DNA of 64,000 nucleotides from the NCBI RefSeq assembly GCF_014695375.1, contig NZ_JACJOG010000034.1, forward strand, positions 45,948-109,947, read 5' to 3'. Made by a program: the position numbers and the translations under genes. The DNA is from Coleofasciculus sp. FACHB-T130. Lineage in GTDB: Bacteria; Cyanobacteriota; Cyanobacteriia; Cyanobacteriales; FACHB-T130. Every line of letters starts with the position of its first letter. The first letter of the stretch is position 1. Below, in pieces: positions 25,808-34,182 of this stretch. The notes under the pieces are model-generated. The model was not told the origin of the DNA. It saw nothing but the letters and a program-made list of their open reading frames with translations, and searched no databases.

Positions 25808-26611
25808 ATGGGCGTAATTATTAGTAATATTTTGGCGATTTATCGCAAGGAATTGCAGGGCTATTTTGCTTCGCCGCTGGCATATATCGTCGCGGGTGCT
25901 TTCTGGTTTTTAGCTGGATTATTCTTCCTCACTGCATTGCAAAGTGAGAGCGATCGCGCTTTGGATATTTATTTTCAAGGACAGCAAATTGGCGCACCCG
26001 TTCCCCCCATCGATGTCGCCTATAACACCCTCCAAAGCTTTCTGGGGGCAATGTTCTTTTTATCGTTATTTATTCTGCCCATTCTCTCAATGGGGCTGTA
26101 TTCCGAGGAACGCAAGCGAGGGACTTTAGAGCTATTAGCCACTTCGCCAGTCACCAACTGGGCGGTGGCGGTGGGTAAATTGTTGGGGGTAGTGACATTT
26201 TTTATCACAATGGTGCTGCCGTTGCTGGCATACGAAGCGATCGCTTTTAATGCATCAAGCCCACCCCTACCCCCAGCGGTGCTGCTATTGGGTCATGCAG
26301 CATTAATCTTGGTTGCCACCGCGATTCTTAGCTTGGGAATGTTTATTTCTTCCCTCACCGAAAGCACCATCTTGGCAGCAATTCTTACCTTTGTGCTAAT
26401 TTTATGCTTCTCGCTGATCGAGCTTTTAGCGAAACTGACCGGCGGCGTTTTAGGAGAGGCATGGAATCATTTATCTTTAGTCAAACATTACAACACTTTG
26501 GTGCAAGGCGTAGTTGATACCAGCAGTTTGATTATGTTTGCAAGCTACATTATCTTAGGCGTGTTTCTGACTGCTCAATCTATCGATGCCTTGCGCTATC
26601 AGCGTTCTTAA
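25808..26611 (+). CDS. ABC-2 type permease, GldF-like
   Basis: 267 residues with six membrane segments, the permease partner of the preceding ATPase. The N-terminus (IYRKELQGYFASPLAYIVAGAFWFLAGLFF) and the central YSEERKRGTLELLATSPVTN segment are hallmarks of the ABC-2 family that includes GldF and NosY. The gene starts directly after the ATPase stop codon. A gap of 251 bp, with a hairpin-rich segment and a heptamer array, separates it from the GldG-like gene. Transport direction and substrate are not known. Confidence 0.9.
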   Translation: MGVIISNILAIYRKELQGYFASPLAYIVAGAFWFLAGLFFLTALQSESDRALDIYFQGQQIGAPVPPIDVAYNTLQSFLGAMFFLSLFILPILSMGLYSEERKRGTLELLATSPVTNWAVAVGKLLGVVTFFITMVLPLLAYEAIAFNASSPPLPPAVLLLGHAALILVATAILSLGMFISSLTESTILAAILTFVLILCFSLIELLAKLTGGVLGEAWNHLSLVKHYNTLVQGVVDTSSLIMFASYIILGVFLTAQSIDALRYQRS

Positions 26612-26671
26612 ATTGACGAATGGCGAATCGCGTATGGAGTGGTTGCGATGAGAAGACCGAATGCATGAGAT

Positions 26672-26741
26672 GCAAGTAGCCCACACCTTAAAGGGTGGGG
26701 CTTGCGTCTACAAAGACCGCCTTCGAGGTTTCCTGCATCTC
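26672..26741. repeat. Imperfect nested palindrome of unknown family
   Basis: An imperfect hairpin pairs gcaag-(ta)-gccc with gggc-ttgc around a cacc/ggtg inner stem (26672-26705). An outer 8-bp pair gagatgca/tgcatctc (26667-26674 and 26734-26741) encloses it. The form recalls a hairpin end of an IS200/IS605-type element, but no transposase is present. It could also be a structured RNA between the permease and GldG-like genes. Confidence 0.4.
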
Positions 26742-26824
26742 GATTGAACAGATCGGCACCCGCAAACCTACCATTAACGAACTGTTACCTAAGCTAAACA
26801 CTTACCTAAAATCTATTGGCAGCA

Positions 26825-26859
26825 ATTACCAATTACCAATTACCAATTACTGATTAGCC
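26825..26859. repeat. Heptamer tandem repeat (attacca)n
   Basis: Five 7-bp units, attacca, attacca, attacca, attactg, attagcc, ending three bases before the ATG of the GldG-like gene at 26863. Like the array upstream of the ABC ATPase gene, it occupies the place of the ribosome-binding site. Confidence 0.8.
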
Positions 26860-26862
26860 AAC

Positions 26863-28722
26863 ATGAAAACCATTAATTGGAAGTATTTAAAATATCTCTT
26901 TTTGCTTGGCCCAGTTCTAACAATTACGGGTCTAGTTGCTGGATTGGTATCCAGTAGCTGGGGTTCTGTGCCCGTAGGTTTAATCGTTGCTGGAATTGTA
27001 ATTATTGGGTTATGGCTGCTATCCTTGGGCGGTTCGCCAAATGGCTTTTGGGGACGCCGGTCAACTCAGGCGGGAACCAATGCTCTAGCAGCAACGCTGG
27101 CGGTTTTGGTGATTTTGGGGCTAATTAATTTTCTGGGTGTTCGCCGTGTTGTGCGAGTGGATTTAACGGAAAATCAGCTATTTACCCTCGCCCCCCAGTC
27201 GCAGCAATTAGTGCAAAATTTATCGCAGCCAGTCAAGTTGTGGGTATTTGAAGAAAATCCGAATCCTCAAGACCAACAATTGCTGGAAAATTACCGACGA
27301 TATGGCTCTCAATTTAGTTTTGAATTTGTCGATCCGCAACTGCGACCCGGACTGGCTCAAAGGTTTAACCTTCAATCTCTAGGGGAAGTTTATCTGGAAT
27401 CGGAGGGACGACGAAAGCTCATCCAGACAGTGAATCCGCAGCGCGGGGAGAGCCTTTCAGAAACAGTGGTGACGAATGCGATCGCCCAAATTACGAGCGA
27501 TCGCGTTGGCAAGGTTTACTTCCTCCAAGGTCACGGCGAACGTCCCTTACAAGCGGCGCAAGGAAGCATCTCTCAGGCGGTGACTAGCCTGGGAGAGAAA
27601 AGCTACACCACTCAACCCCTAGATTTGGCGAAAAGTCCAGGAATCCCCCAAGATGCTGACCTCATCGTCATTGCTGGCCCCAAACGGGCGCTGTTTGCAG
27701 CTGAAGTCACCGCTTTGAGCGATTACCTGAAGCGCGGCGGTAGGCTACTGGTGATGGTAGACCGGAATACCAATCCCGGTCTGGATAACTTGCTTAAAGA
27801 TTGGGGCGTGAGGCTGGATAATCGTCTTGCCATTGACTTGTCCGGCGGTCAGGCGGGACTGAGTCCGGCGGTGATTATGGTTACGCGCTACGGTCAACAT
27901 CCGATTACTAAAGATTTTCAGGATGGTCGTTCTTTCTACCCGTTTGCACGACCGATTGAAGTGACTCCCATCGCCGGTATCCAGGCGACGCCTTTGCTGG
28001 TGACAAATGACCAGAGTTGGGCTGAGAGCAATCCCGAAAGCGATCGCTTGCAGTTTGATCCCGAAAGCGATCGCCAAGGGCCTTTAATTCTCGGCGTCGC
28101 CTTAAGCCGCGTCTATCCTCCCCAAAGCGCGTCTGCACCATCCCCAACTCCCACCCCGACTCCCACGGCGACTCCTGGGGCAACCGCTAGCCCCAGCGCG
28201 TCCCCAACCCCGACAGCGACCACATCAGCTTCTCCCTCCCCATCCGCAACTGCTAGCCCCAGCGCGTCCCCAACCCCGACAGCGACCACATCAGCTTCTC
28301 CCTCCCCATCCGCAACTGCTAGCCCCAGCGCGTCCCCAACCCCGACGGCGACTACATCAGCTTCTCCCTCCCCATCCGCAACTGCTAGCTCCAGCGCGTC
28401 CCCAAGCCCAACCAATTCACCGGCAAAGACGGCAAATGCTGACCAAAAGCCAGCAGAATCCCGTCTAGTTGTCCTCGGTAATTCTGATTTTGCTAGCGAT
28501 GGTTTGTTCGAGCAGCAACTAAATGGCGATGTATTCCTGAACTCCGTTAGCTGGTTAAGCAAACAGGATGAGCAACTTTTATCGATCCGTCCCAAAGAAG
28601 TAAAAGACCGTCGCATCAACTTGTCCCAAGACCAAGCCAATGTATTGGGTTGGATAGCTGTGTTGATTATGCCCTTAATTGGGTTCATTACAGCTGGACT
28701 GGTTTGGTGGTTCAGACGTTAG
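26863..28722 (+). CDS. GldG-family protein of an ABC transport system
   Basis: 619 residues. Two membrane segments (about 11-33 and 37-58) and a third near 77-93 precede the large extracytoplasmic GldG domain (LTENQLFTLAPQSQQLVQNL, VYFLQGHGERPL, DLIVIAGPKRALFAAEV), and a last membrane segment closes the protein (WIAVLIMPLIGFITAGLVWW). Inserted at about residues 422-527 is a Pro/Ser/Thr/Ala-rich stretch encoded by a 66-bp tandem repeat; it splits the domain before VVLGNSDFASDGLF. GldG-like proteins work with GldA and GldF in an ABC complex. The gene is followed after 47 bp by a DUF4340 gene, the usual companion. Confidence 0.88.
   Translation: MKTINWKYLKYLFLLGPVLTITGLVAGLVSSSWGSVPVGLIVAGIVIIGLWLLSLGGSPNGFWGRRSTQAGTNALAATLAVLVILGLINFLGVRRVVRVDLTENQLFTLAPQSQQLVQNLSQPVKLWVFEENPNPQDQQLLENYRRYGSQFSFEFVDPQLRPGLAQRFNLQSLGEVYLESEGRRKLIQTVNPQRGESLSETVVTNAIAQITSDRVGKVYFLQGHGERPLQAAQGSISQAVTSLGEKSYTTQPLDLAKSPGIPQDADLIVIAGPKRALFAAEVTALSDYLKRGGRLLVMVDRNTNPGLDNLLKDWGVRLDNRLAIDLSGGQAGLSPAVIMVTRYGQHPITKDFQDGRSFYPFARPIEVTPIAGIQATPLLVTNDQSWAESNPESDRLQFDPESDRQGPLILGVALSRVYPPQSASAPSPTPTPTPTATPGATASPSASPTPTATTSASPSPSATASPSASPTPTATTSASPSPSATASPSASPTPTATTSASPSPSATASSSASPSPTNSPAKTANADQKPAESRLVVLGNSDFASDGLFEQQLNGDVFLNSVSWLSKQDEQLLSIRPKEVKDRRINLSQDQANVLGWIAVLIMPLIGFITAGLVWWFRR
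28186..28408. repeat. 66-bp in-frame tandem repeat in the GldG-like gene
   Basis: Three full 66-bp units start at 28186, 28252 and 28318, and a partial fourth at 28384. Units one and two are almost identical; later ones differ by single bases. Each encodes 22 residues of an Ala/Ser/Pro/Thr-rich linker, so copy number can change without breaking the frame. Confidence 0.9.
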
Positions 28723-28769
28723 TAATTTCAGATTTTGGATTTAATCTAAAATCAACTCGCGTGTTGATT

Positions 28770-29825
28770 ATGAAGCTAAAACGAACAACTTGGATTCTGA
28801 TACTATTGGCGCTGAGTTTGGGGGGATTCGTTTATTTTTATGAAATTAAAGGTGCCCCCCAGCGAGAAGCAGCACAGGCAAAACAAAAGGAAATCTTTTC
28901 TTTTGAAAAAGACCAGATACAGGCTTTGACAGTTAAAAGTCAGGAACAAACCTTGAAGTTTGAGCGAGTCACGCAGGAAGCTGTGGACAAGACGAGTATT
29001 TCTCAATGGCAGATGAAATCGCCCAGCGACGTCCCAGCCAGCGATCCATCTATTTCATACTTGCTAAATTTACTGGTAGATGGCAAGAGCGATCGCACCC
29101 TCTCCATCTTCCCTAACCAGCTACAAGAATATGGACTCGACAAACCCCAAGCTACGGTAGAAGTAAGGCTAAATAATCAGCAAACTCATCAGATAATTTT
29201 GGGTAAGCCTAACTTCAATAGTAGTTTCTTGTATGCTCAAGTTGACCCCCCTGGACAGACCCCTCAGCAGCTAGAGGTGCTTTTAGTCCCGATAGACTTC
29301 GAGTATGGTGTAAAACGTCCTCTGTCAGAATGGAAAGCCAAGGAAGCGGTTCAAAAAAATAGTCCGGATAAAACCTCTGACAAAGCAACACCCTCTCAAT
29401 CACCTCAGCCGAGTCCTTCTTCTTCTCCAGCAAGTAAAAAAGATACTTCCGGCAAAAATTCAGACAAAGCAACACCCTCTCAGTCACCTCAGCCGAGTCC
29501 TTCTCCTTCCCCGGAAATTAAGAAAGATACTTCCGGCAAAAATTCAGACAAAGCAACACCCTCTCAGTCAAATAAACCTAGTCCCTCCCCCTCTCCAAAA
29601 ACTACTAAAAACCAGCCTGCTGAAAAAGCAACACCGTCTAAGTCAGATAAGCCGAGTCCTTCTCCTTCCCCAGCAAGTCAGAAAGATACTTTAGACAAAA
29701 AACCAGACAAAGCAATACCCGCTAAGTCACCTCAGCCCAGCCCCTCTCCTTCACCAAAAAATAGTAAAACTGAGACTTCAAAAACCGAAAAGTCACCTCA
29801 GCCTAGCCCCTCTCTCTCACCATGA
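28770..29825 (+). CDS. DUF4340 protein with Pro/Ser/Lys-rich tail
   Basis: 351 residues from the ATG at 28770 (MKLKRTTWILILLALSLGGF), which gives an N-terminal membrane anchor; a longer reading from 28650 would overlap the GldG-like gene and lacks sense. Residues about 40-190 are the DUF4340 domain (FEKDQIQALTVKSQEQTLKF, LQEYGLDKPQATVEVRL, QIILGKPNFNSSFLYAQV). The last 140 residues are an imperfect repeat of KATPSQSPQPSPSPSP-type units, probably a flexible or wall-spanning tail outside the membrane. It is the standard partner of GldA/GldF/GldG-like genes. Its stop codon overlaps the start of purU (ATGA). Confidence 0.85.
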   Translation: MKLKRTTWILILLALSLGGFVYFYEIKGAPQREAAQAKQKEIFSFEKDQIQALTVKSQEQTLKFERVTQEAVDKTSISQWQMKSPSDVPASDPSISYLLNLLVDGKSDRTLSIFPNQLQEYGLDKPQATVEVRLNNQQTHQIILGKPNFNSSFLYAQVDPPGQTPQQLEVLLVPIDFEYGVKRPLSEWKAKEAVQKNSPDKTSDKATPSQSPQPSPSSSPASKKDTSGKNSDKATPSQSPQPSPSPSPEIKKDTSGKNSDKATPSQSNKPSPSPSPKTTKNQPAEKATPSKSDKPSPSPSPASQKDTLDKKPDKAIPAKSPQPSPSPSPKNSKTETSKTEKSPQPSPSLSP

Positions 29826-30676
29826 ACAGCCCCACCGCAACGCTGCTAGTTTCCTGCCCCGATCGACGAGGATTGGTGGCAAAAATTGCTAATTTTATCT
29901 ACGCTAATGGCGGTAATATTATTCATGCCGATCAGCACACCGATTTTGCGGCTGGGTTATTTCTCACCCGAATTGAGTGGCAGTTAGAAGATTTTAATCT
30001 ACCGTGTGAGTTGATTGGCCCAGCATTTAACGCGATCGCGCAACCTCTACAAGCCAACTGGCAGCTGCACTTTTCCGACACAGTACCCCGTATTGCCATC
30101 TGGGTAAGCAAACAAGATCATTGCCTCTTTGATCTAATTTGGCGTCACAGAGCAAAAGAATTCTCCGCCGAAATTCCGTTAATTATCAGTAACCATCCCG
30201 ATTTACAAGATGTAGCCGCTCAATTTGGCATCGACTATCATTACATTCCGATTACTAAAGAAACCAAACCACAGCAGGAAGCCAAACAATTAGAACTACT
30301 GCGGCAGTACAACATTGATTTAGTTGTGCTGGCGAAATATATGCAAATTGTTAGCCCTGATTTTATTACTCAATTTCCGCAGATTATCAATATTCACCAC
30401 TCATTTTTACCTGCCTTTGTAGGAGCTAATCCCTACCACAAAGCCTATGAACGTGGCGTCAAAATTATCGGTGCTACAGCACATTATGTCACCGCCAACT
30501 TGGATGCAGGCCCAATTATCGAGCAAGATGTTGTGCGAGTTAGTCACCGAGATGAGGTTGACGATTTAATTCGCAAAGGCAAAGATTTAGAGCGAGTGGT
30601 ATTAGCAAGAGCAGTGCGATCGCACTTGCAAAATCGCGTGCTGGTATACGGGAATCGCACAGTAGTCTTTGAGTGA
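29822..30676 (+). CDS. purU: Formyltetrahydrofolate deformylase
   Basis: 284-residue enzyme that splits 10-formyltetrahydrofolate into formate and tetrahydrofolate, balancing one-carbon pools and feeding formate to purine synthesis. The N-terminal ACT domain (ATLLVSCPDRRGLVAKIANFI) covers residues 1-80, and the formyltransferase-fold catalytic domain has LVVLAKYMQIVSP, NIHHSFLPAFVGANPY (catalytic Asn and His) and the GATAHYVTANLDAGPII motif with the catalytic Asp. The length is normal for PurU. The ATG lies inside the preceding gene's stop (ATGA overlap), so it is translated with the ABC operon although the functions look unrelated. Confidence 0.95.
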   Translation: MNSPTATLLVSCPDRRGLVAKIANFIYANGGNIIHADQHTDFAAGLFLTRIEWQLEDFNLPCELIGPAFNAIAQPLQANWQLHFSDTVPRIAIWVSKQDHCLFDLIWRHRAKEFSAEIPLIISNHPDLQDVAAQFGIDYHYIPITKETKPQQEAKQLELLRQYNIDLVVLAKYMQIVSPDFITQFPQIINIHHSFLPAFVGANPYHKAYERGVKIIGATAHYVTANLDAGPIIEQDVVRVSHRDEVDDLIRKGKDLERVVLARAVRSHLQNRVLVYGNRTVVFE

Positions 30677-30741
30677 GAGTTTATGAGAAACGAAAGTTTC
30701 GGCTAAATAATTTGCAGTTAATTATTCAACCGTACACCTAC

Positions 30742-30775
30742 TTTGATTCGTGAGAGCCTTATTAACGAAATGCCT
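30742..30775. repeat. Partial copy of MITE-like element, left end
   Basis: tttgattcgtgag followed by a T/A stretch and aacgaa resembles the left end of the element at 342-465. It spans the stop codon (30762) of the trypsin-like gene, so the C-terminal residues (AFR) may come from the element. Confidence 0.4.
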
Positions 30776-31670
30776 CTGCATTAATACGGCATGGTGCCTC
30801 AAAAATAATAGGAACTACCTCTGGAATCCCAGGCTCATTTGGCACCCCTGGAAGTTGAGTACCCCACCACTCTTTAATCGTAGTCCTTTTAGAAGACGGT
30901 TTCTGATACGGAATACTGAACTGTGTTTCCTGTTTTGAAGAAGCTATGGCAGCATTCACCCACTTTTGATGAAACCGCAGATCGATAGCTTGGTAAAGTG
31001 GTTTAACACAACCATTTACAGTATCCATCATCAAGGATACGTGCCATTGCTTCAGTGAGCGGTCATAGGCGGGTGCGCCTGTATCGCCCAAGCAGGGAAC
31101 AGTTCCAGAAGGTTTTTTGAGCATCAAACCTTCATCCGAATCATTAGGAGTTGGATCGTAATAGTAGACCTCGCGTATCCTCAGTTCCCTTGCCGAGTTT
31201 TTGGCACCATTCGCTGTCTCGCCATACCCAGCAAACTGAACCAAATGGGCGCAGTGAATTGTTCTATTTTCCCGATGTACAGGAGTTGGACTAAACCCAG
31301 AGGGTGTTCTTCCTACTTTCAATATTGCAACACGCGCACTCGAACCAGATTGATAAATCTTCTGCGTGACAGACACTTTTGTGCTATTGCTCAAGAATCT
31401 ACCGAAAGCAACTGTCAAATCACTTTGACGGAACTTATCTACACAACTCAAAGGAACTAGAACAGAATTTGTTCCTACTAAAGCTCCAGAGCATTGGTAC
31501 TTATTCCCAGAATAAACTGCTACCGTAGACCGAAGTGCTGTATCAACAGCTCCCGCAATTCCTACTTGGTTTCCACCCCAAAGCCTAGAGTTTTGGACAA
31601 CAGCTTGGGTAGAAAACAAAAAGGTGAGAATAAAGGCAAACACAAGAGTGAAAACAGAGAATTTACGCAT
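30762..31670 (-). CDS. Trypsin-fold secreted protein without catalytic triad
   Basis: 302 residues with a signal peptide (residues 1-24, FTLVFAFILTFLFSTQAV) and a chymotrypsin-type fold. The landmarks of S1 proteases are present but changed: CSGALVGTNSVLVPLSCVD occupies the place of the AAHC motif and has Ser where the catalytic His should be; ARVAILKV stands for DIALLKL and lacks Asp; GDTGAP stands for GDSGGP and has Thr for the catalytic Ser. The paired cysteines remain, so the fold is probably intact. It is most likely a secreted pseudoprotease that binds a partner or ligand. It follows the membrane-protein gene after 25 bp and is the last gene of the leftward group. Confidence 0.75.
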   Translation of the reverse strand: MRKFSVFTLVFAFILTFLFSTQAVVQNSRLWGGNQVGIAGAVDTALRSTVAVYSGNKYQCSGALVGTNSVLVPLSCVDKFRQSDLTVAFGRFLSNSTKVSVTQKIYQSGSSARVAILKVGRTPSGFSPTPVHRENRTIHCAHLVQFAGYGETANGAKNSARELRIREVYYYDPTPNDSDEGLMLKKPSGTVPCLGDTGAPAYDRSLKQWHVSLMMDTVNGCVKPLYQAIDLRFHQKWVNAAIASSKQETQFSIPYQKPSSKRTTIKEWWGTQLPGVPNEPGIPEVVPIIFEAPCRINAEAFR

Positions 31671-31695
31671 CGCTCAGTTTTATGAATAAGAAAAA

Positions 31696-32778
31696 TTAAC
31701 TTTCAGTAGAGGATGGAGGTTTTGGACCTGCATTACGAACGTTGACAAACTTATTCAGCAGGTCAAACCAAAATGGTGCGTTCATCATAATGGCAAAAGC
31801 AGACATTATCCAACCAAGTAAATTCAGGATATTTGCTCGATTGCTCAAGTTAAATGATTCGATGAAATGCTCTTGTGTCTTCCATCCAAGAGGTAGCTGG
31901 TCAGCTTTTAGGGTTTCCTTAATCTTCGTATCAAGAGTATCAAAGCAAGCCGTTTTTTTATCGTCAGACACCTCCTTACAATTATCAACTGCATTTACAG
32001 CAGCTTGAGTAACTGCGTTACGCACTGTACTTTGATGATACAAGCTACTAACAATATGAAAAGCATTAGCATTGGCAAAAACTGCTGTTATTAAAGCTAT
32101 CCAAAAAAGTAAAAACTTAGTATTGCGCTTGTAGGTTCCAGAAGTACGATTTTGCGAACGATCATACCATTTCTCAATTTCTTTTTTAAATTGATAGGTT
32201 TCTAGCTCCTTTTGATTACTGTTTTTAGCCTTCAACTTCGCTCGCATAGCAAGTTCATAAAGATTATGTTTCAGTTTTGTAGGTATTGTTTCTATTTTGT
32301 CAAAGGGGTTACACTCCAGTTCGACTTGAGAAAAAATGTTATTCTCTTCATCAACCTTTAGTATTGGTTGTAAAATATCAAGCAAAGCAGAGGCGAAGGT
32401 TTCTGAAGGAATGTAAGAAGGACCATACAGAAGCTTTGTTAGCCCATCGTTTCTACTAAAACCTAGGTTAGACTGGGTTAAAGAGGCAATAAGAGAATTT
32501 TCATAAAGCTTATTAGTAAGGTTAATCGCCTTTTCCTTATCAGACTTTTGGGGAGTTGAAACTTTGCTTTCATTTAGACCTTTTAGTGATTGCTCAACTT
32601 CTTTTGAATTATCAGGTCCTCCAAGCATAATATAAATGGATTTTTTTAAATGCTTAGCTCTGAACTGGAGAAAAGCAGCAATTAGTTCTTGAATCTCAGA
32701 TGCTAGTAAGCTCAGGATTAAGTAAATAAAAGTTATGCCAATTAGAATATCAAAAAAAGCAGGTAGGCTTAAGCTCAT
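31696..32778 (-). CDS. Unknown membrane protein
   Basis: 360 residues with membrane segments at about 8-28, 221-242 and 317-335. Between the first two is a long soluble region (40-220) with mostly charged helices; it contains the conserved-looking WYDRSQNRTSGTYKRNTKF just before the second segment. A 70-residue loop with two cysteines lies between the second and third. The C-terminus has NAPFWFDLLNKFVNVRNAG, a striking motif I associate with a family of uncharacterised bacterial membrane proteins. No enzyme signature is recognised. Its place 25 bp upstream of the trypsin-like gene and 114 bp after the catalase-like gene suggests a shared function with them. Confidence 0.7.
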   Translation of the reverse strand: MSLSLPAFFDILIGITFIYLILSLLASEIQELIAAFLQFRAKHLKKSIYIMLGGPDNSKEVEQSLKGLNESKVSTPQKSDKEKAINLTNKLYENSLIASLTQSNLGFSRNDGLTKLLYGPSYIPSETFASALLDILQPILKVDEENNIFSQVELECNPFDKIETIPTKLKHNLYELAMRAKLKAKNSNQKELETYQFKKEIEKWYDRSQNRTSGTYKRNTKFLLFWIALITAVFANANAFHIVSSLYHQSTVRNAVTQAAVNAVDNCKEVSDDKKTACFDTLDTKIKETLKADQLPLGWKTQEHFIESFNLSNRANILNLLGWIMSAFAIMMNAPFWFDLLNKFVNVRNAGPKPPSSTES

Positions 32779-32892
32779 GGTTTTTATCCAATTGTTGTGT
32801 AAGTGGGTATAAGGCTAATTGAGATAAGCCAGAAAGAGGCGCGAGCGCGTCTTGCGTGTTTGGGAAAGCGATCGCACACTTCCTGAGTGCTT

Positions 32893-33912
32893 TTACTCAG
32901 GGAATAGGTCAGAAAACTCTTCTTCAGTGGGTTCTTTTTTGGGAACTTCGTTCCGTTCGTGACGCAACTCTGAAATCGCTTCGTAAACTTTCTGACGAGC
33001 GCGATTAATTCCGCCTAGTGGCTTATGTTCGGGCAGAGAATGCCACGGAGTGTAGGACAGATGCTCGCAAAATCTCATCTGTTCATCAGAGTCAAAAGAC
33101 TGATCTGGAATCTCGATAGTGGCAACCTTATGAAAAGGCGACTTCCACTCGATAGTTGGATCTTCGATTGGCATCCGCTCAGCGTCAGTTTGGAACTGAA
33201 CTAAAAAATCAAAAGAAGCTTGCTTTTTCTGCATCTTCAAATGCTCGACCATCGCTTCCCGCAGATAGTTCGGAGACTTAGAGGCTGACCTACCCAACTG
33301 GTTTTTAGAAGAGGGTTTTACGGCAAACTTGATTGCTTGTGAACCGAGTTTGTATGGAGTCGTACTCCAATATTCAATCTCAAGCGGACTAACAACCTTA
33401 TGACTTTGAATTGCTCTGGCAGTCATAAACTCATGCAAGCGCCATTTAAACGGATTGAAGCCGGGAAAGAAAAACTTTAATGGTGGCTTGCCTTGCGACT
33501 GTTCAACAGCTTTAAAGAACTCTGCAAAGTCTATAGCGTTCCGAATAAAGAAGACCGGGTGGTTGATCGTTACAAAATCCTGAGTCTTCTCTTGCTCTTC
33601 GTCTGACACAAAGACTTTAATCGCCATACCGCGAGCATCATCTTTAGTATCAGGCTGTTCGATATCTCCTGAAGCATTTGAGAAGCGAATACAAGCAGTA
33701 AAACGCTTACCTGGCTCTTTAAAAACGCCAAATCTCATTTCTTCTGGCAAGTTAGCTTCAACAGTGAATTCTCCTCTCACACAACCATGATGTTTAGCGT
33801 GTTGTCCGCGTGGAACTAGCGGTTGCTCGCGCAGACGTTCTTTGCTAATCCTGACAATTTCATCGATAGCCTTACCTTGCAGTGTATCTGCAAAATTTCC
33901 TGCTAGTTTCAT
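32893..33912 (-). CDS. Catalase-like haem protein
   Basis: 339 residues of the small catalase-related family (y4iL-like), shorter than true catalases of about 480 residues. The N-terminal RGQHAKHHGCVRGEF holds the distal His region, FTACIRFSNASGD and DDARGMAIKVFV follow, then DFVTINHPVFFIRNAIDF. The TPYKLG segment near 188 and the C-terminal YTPWHSLPEHKPLGGINRAR are typical of the family. Such proteins can act as peroxidases or fatty-acid hydroperoxide enzymes. The ATG has an aggaga ribosome-binding site. There is no signal peptide. It stands between peptidoglycan-acting genes and an unknown membrane protein on the same strand. Confidence 0.85.
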   Translation of the reverse strand: MKLAGNFADTLQGKAIDEIVRISKERLREQPLVPRGQHAKHHGCVRGEFTVEANLPEEMRFGVFKEPGKRFTACIRFSNASGDIEQPDTKDDARGMAIKVFVSDEEQEKTQDFVTINHPVFFIRNAIDFAEFFKAVEQSQGKPPLKFFFPGFNPFKWRLHEFMTARAIQSHKVVSPLEIEYWSTTPYKLGSQAIKFAVKPSSKNQLGRSASKSPNYLREAMVEHLKMQKKQASFDFLVQFQTDAERMPIEDPTIEWKSPFHKVATIEIPDQSFDSDEQMRFCEHLSYTPWHSLPEHKPLGGINRARQKVYEAISELRHERNEVPKKEPTEEEFSDLFPE

Positions 33913-34103
33913 TGTTTAATCTCCTAAAATACGATGAGGCGATCGCGTCTGTGCGACCTGTTGTGTAAAGTTTGTGTAAGGGATGCGATCGCTCTTGCCA
34001 GTTCCCGAAATTAGTGGGATGCGATCGCATTTGCCAAAAGGGGAGTGCCTAGTAATGGATTCCAGTAACTAGGCATCACTAATTTTTAGTCTTCTAGAGC
34101 ATT

Positions 34104-34144
34104 TCACAAGTCAGGTATCTGAACTTGATTAACCTGACTTGTGA
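34104..34144. terminator. Stem-loop downstream of the amidase gene
   Basis: Perfect 13-bp inverted repeat tcacaagtcaggt/acctgacttgtga (34104-34116 and 34132-34144), 15-base loop, 39 bp past the amidase stop codon. No clear T-run follows on the minus strand, so it may be a processing or attenuating structure rather than a simple terminator. A second, shorter stem (tgcctagt/actaggca, 34046-34075) follows. Confidence 0.45.
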
Positions 34145-34182
34145 GTTGCATGAAGTTACTTGAAAAAAATTTCTAGAAGCTA

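Noticed and set aside
28113..28688. 191-codon minus-strand frame rich in Val/Gly/Asp
   Set aside because: Antisense of the 66-bp repeat of the GldG-like gene, with no signals of its own.
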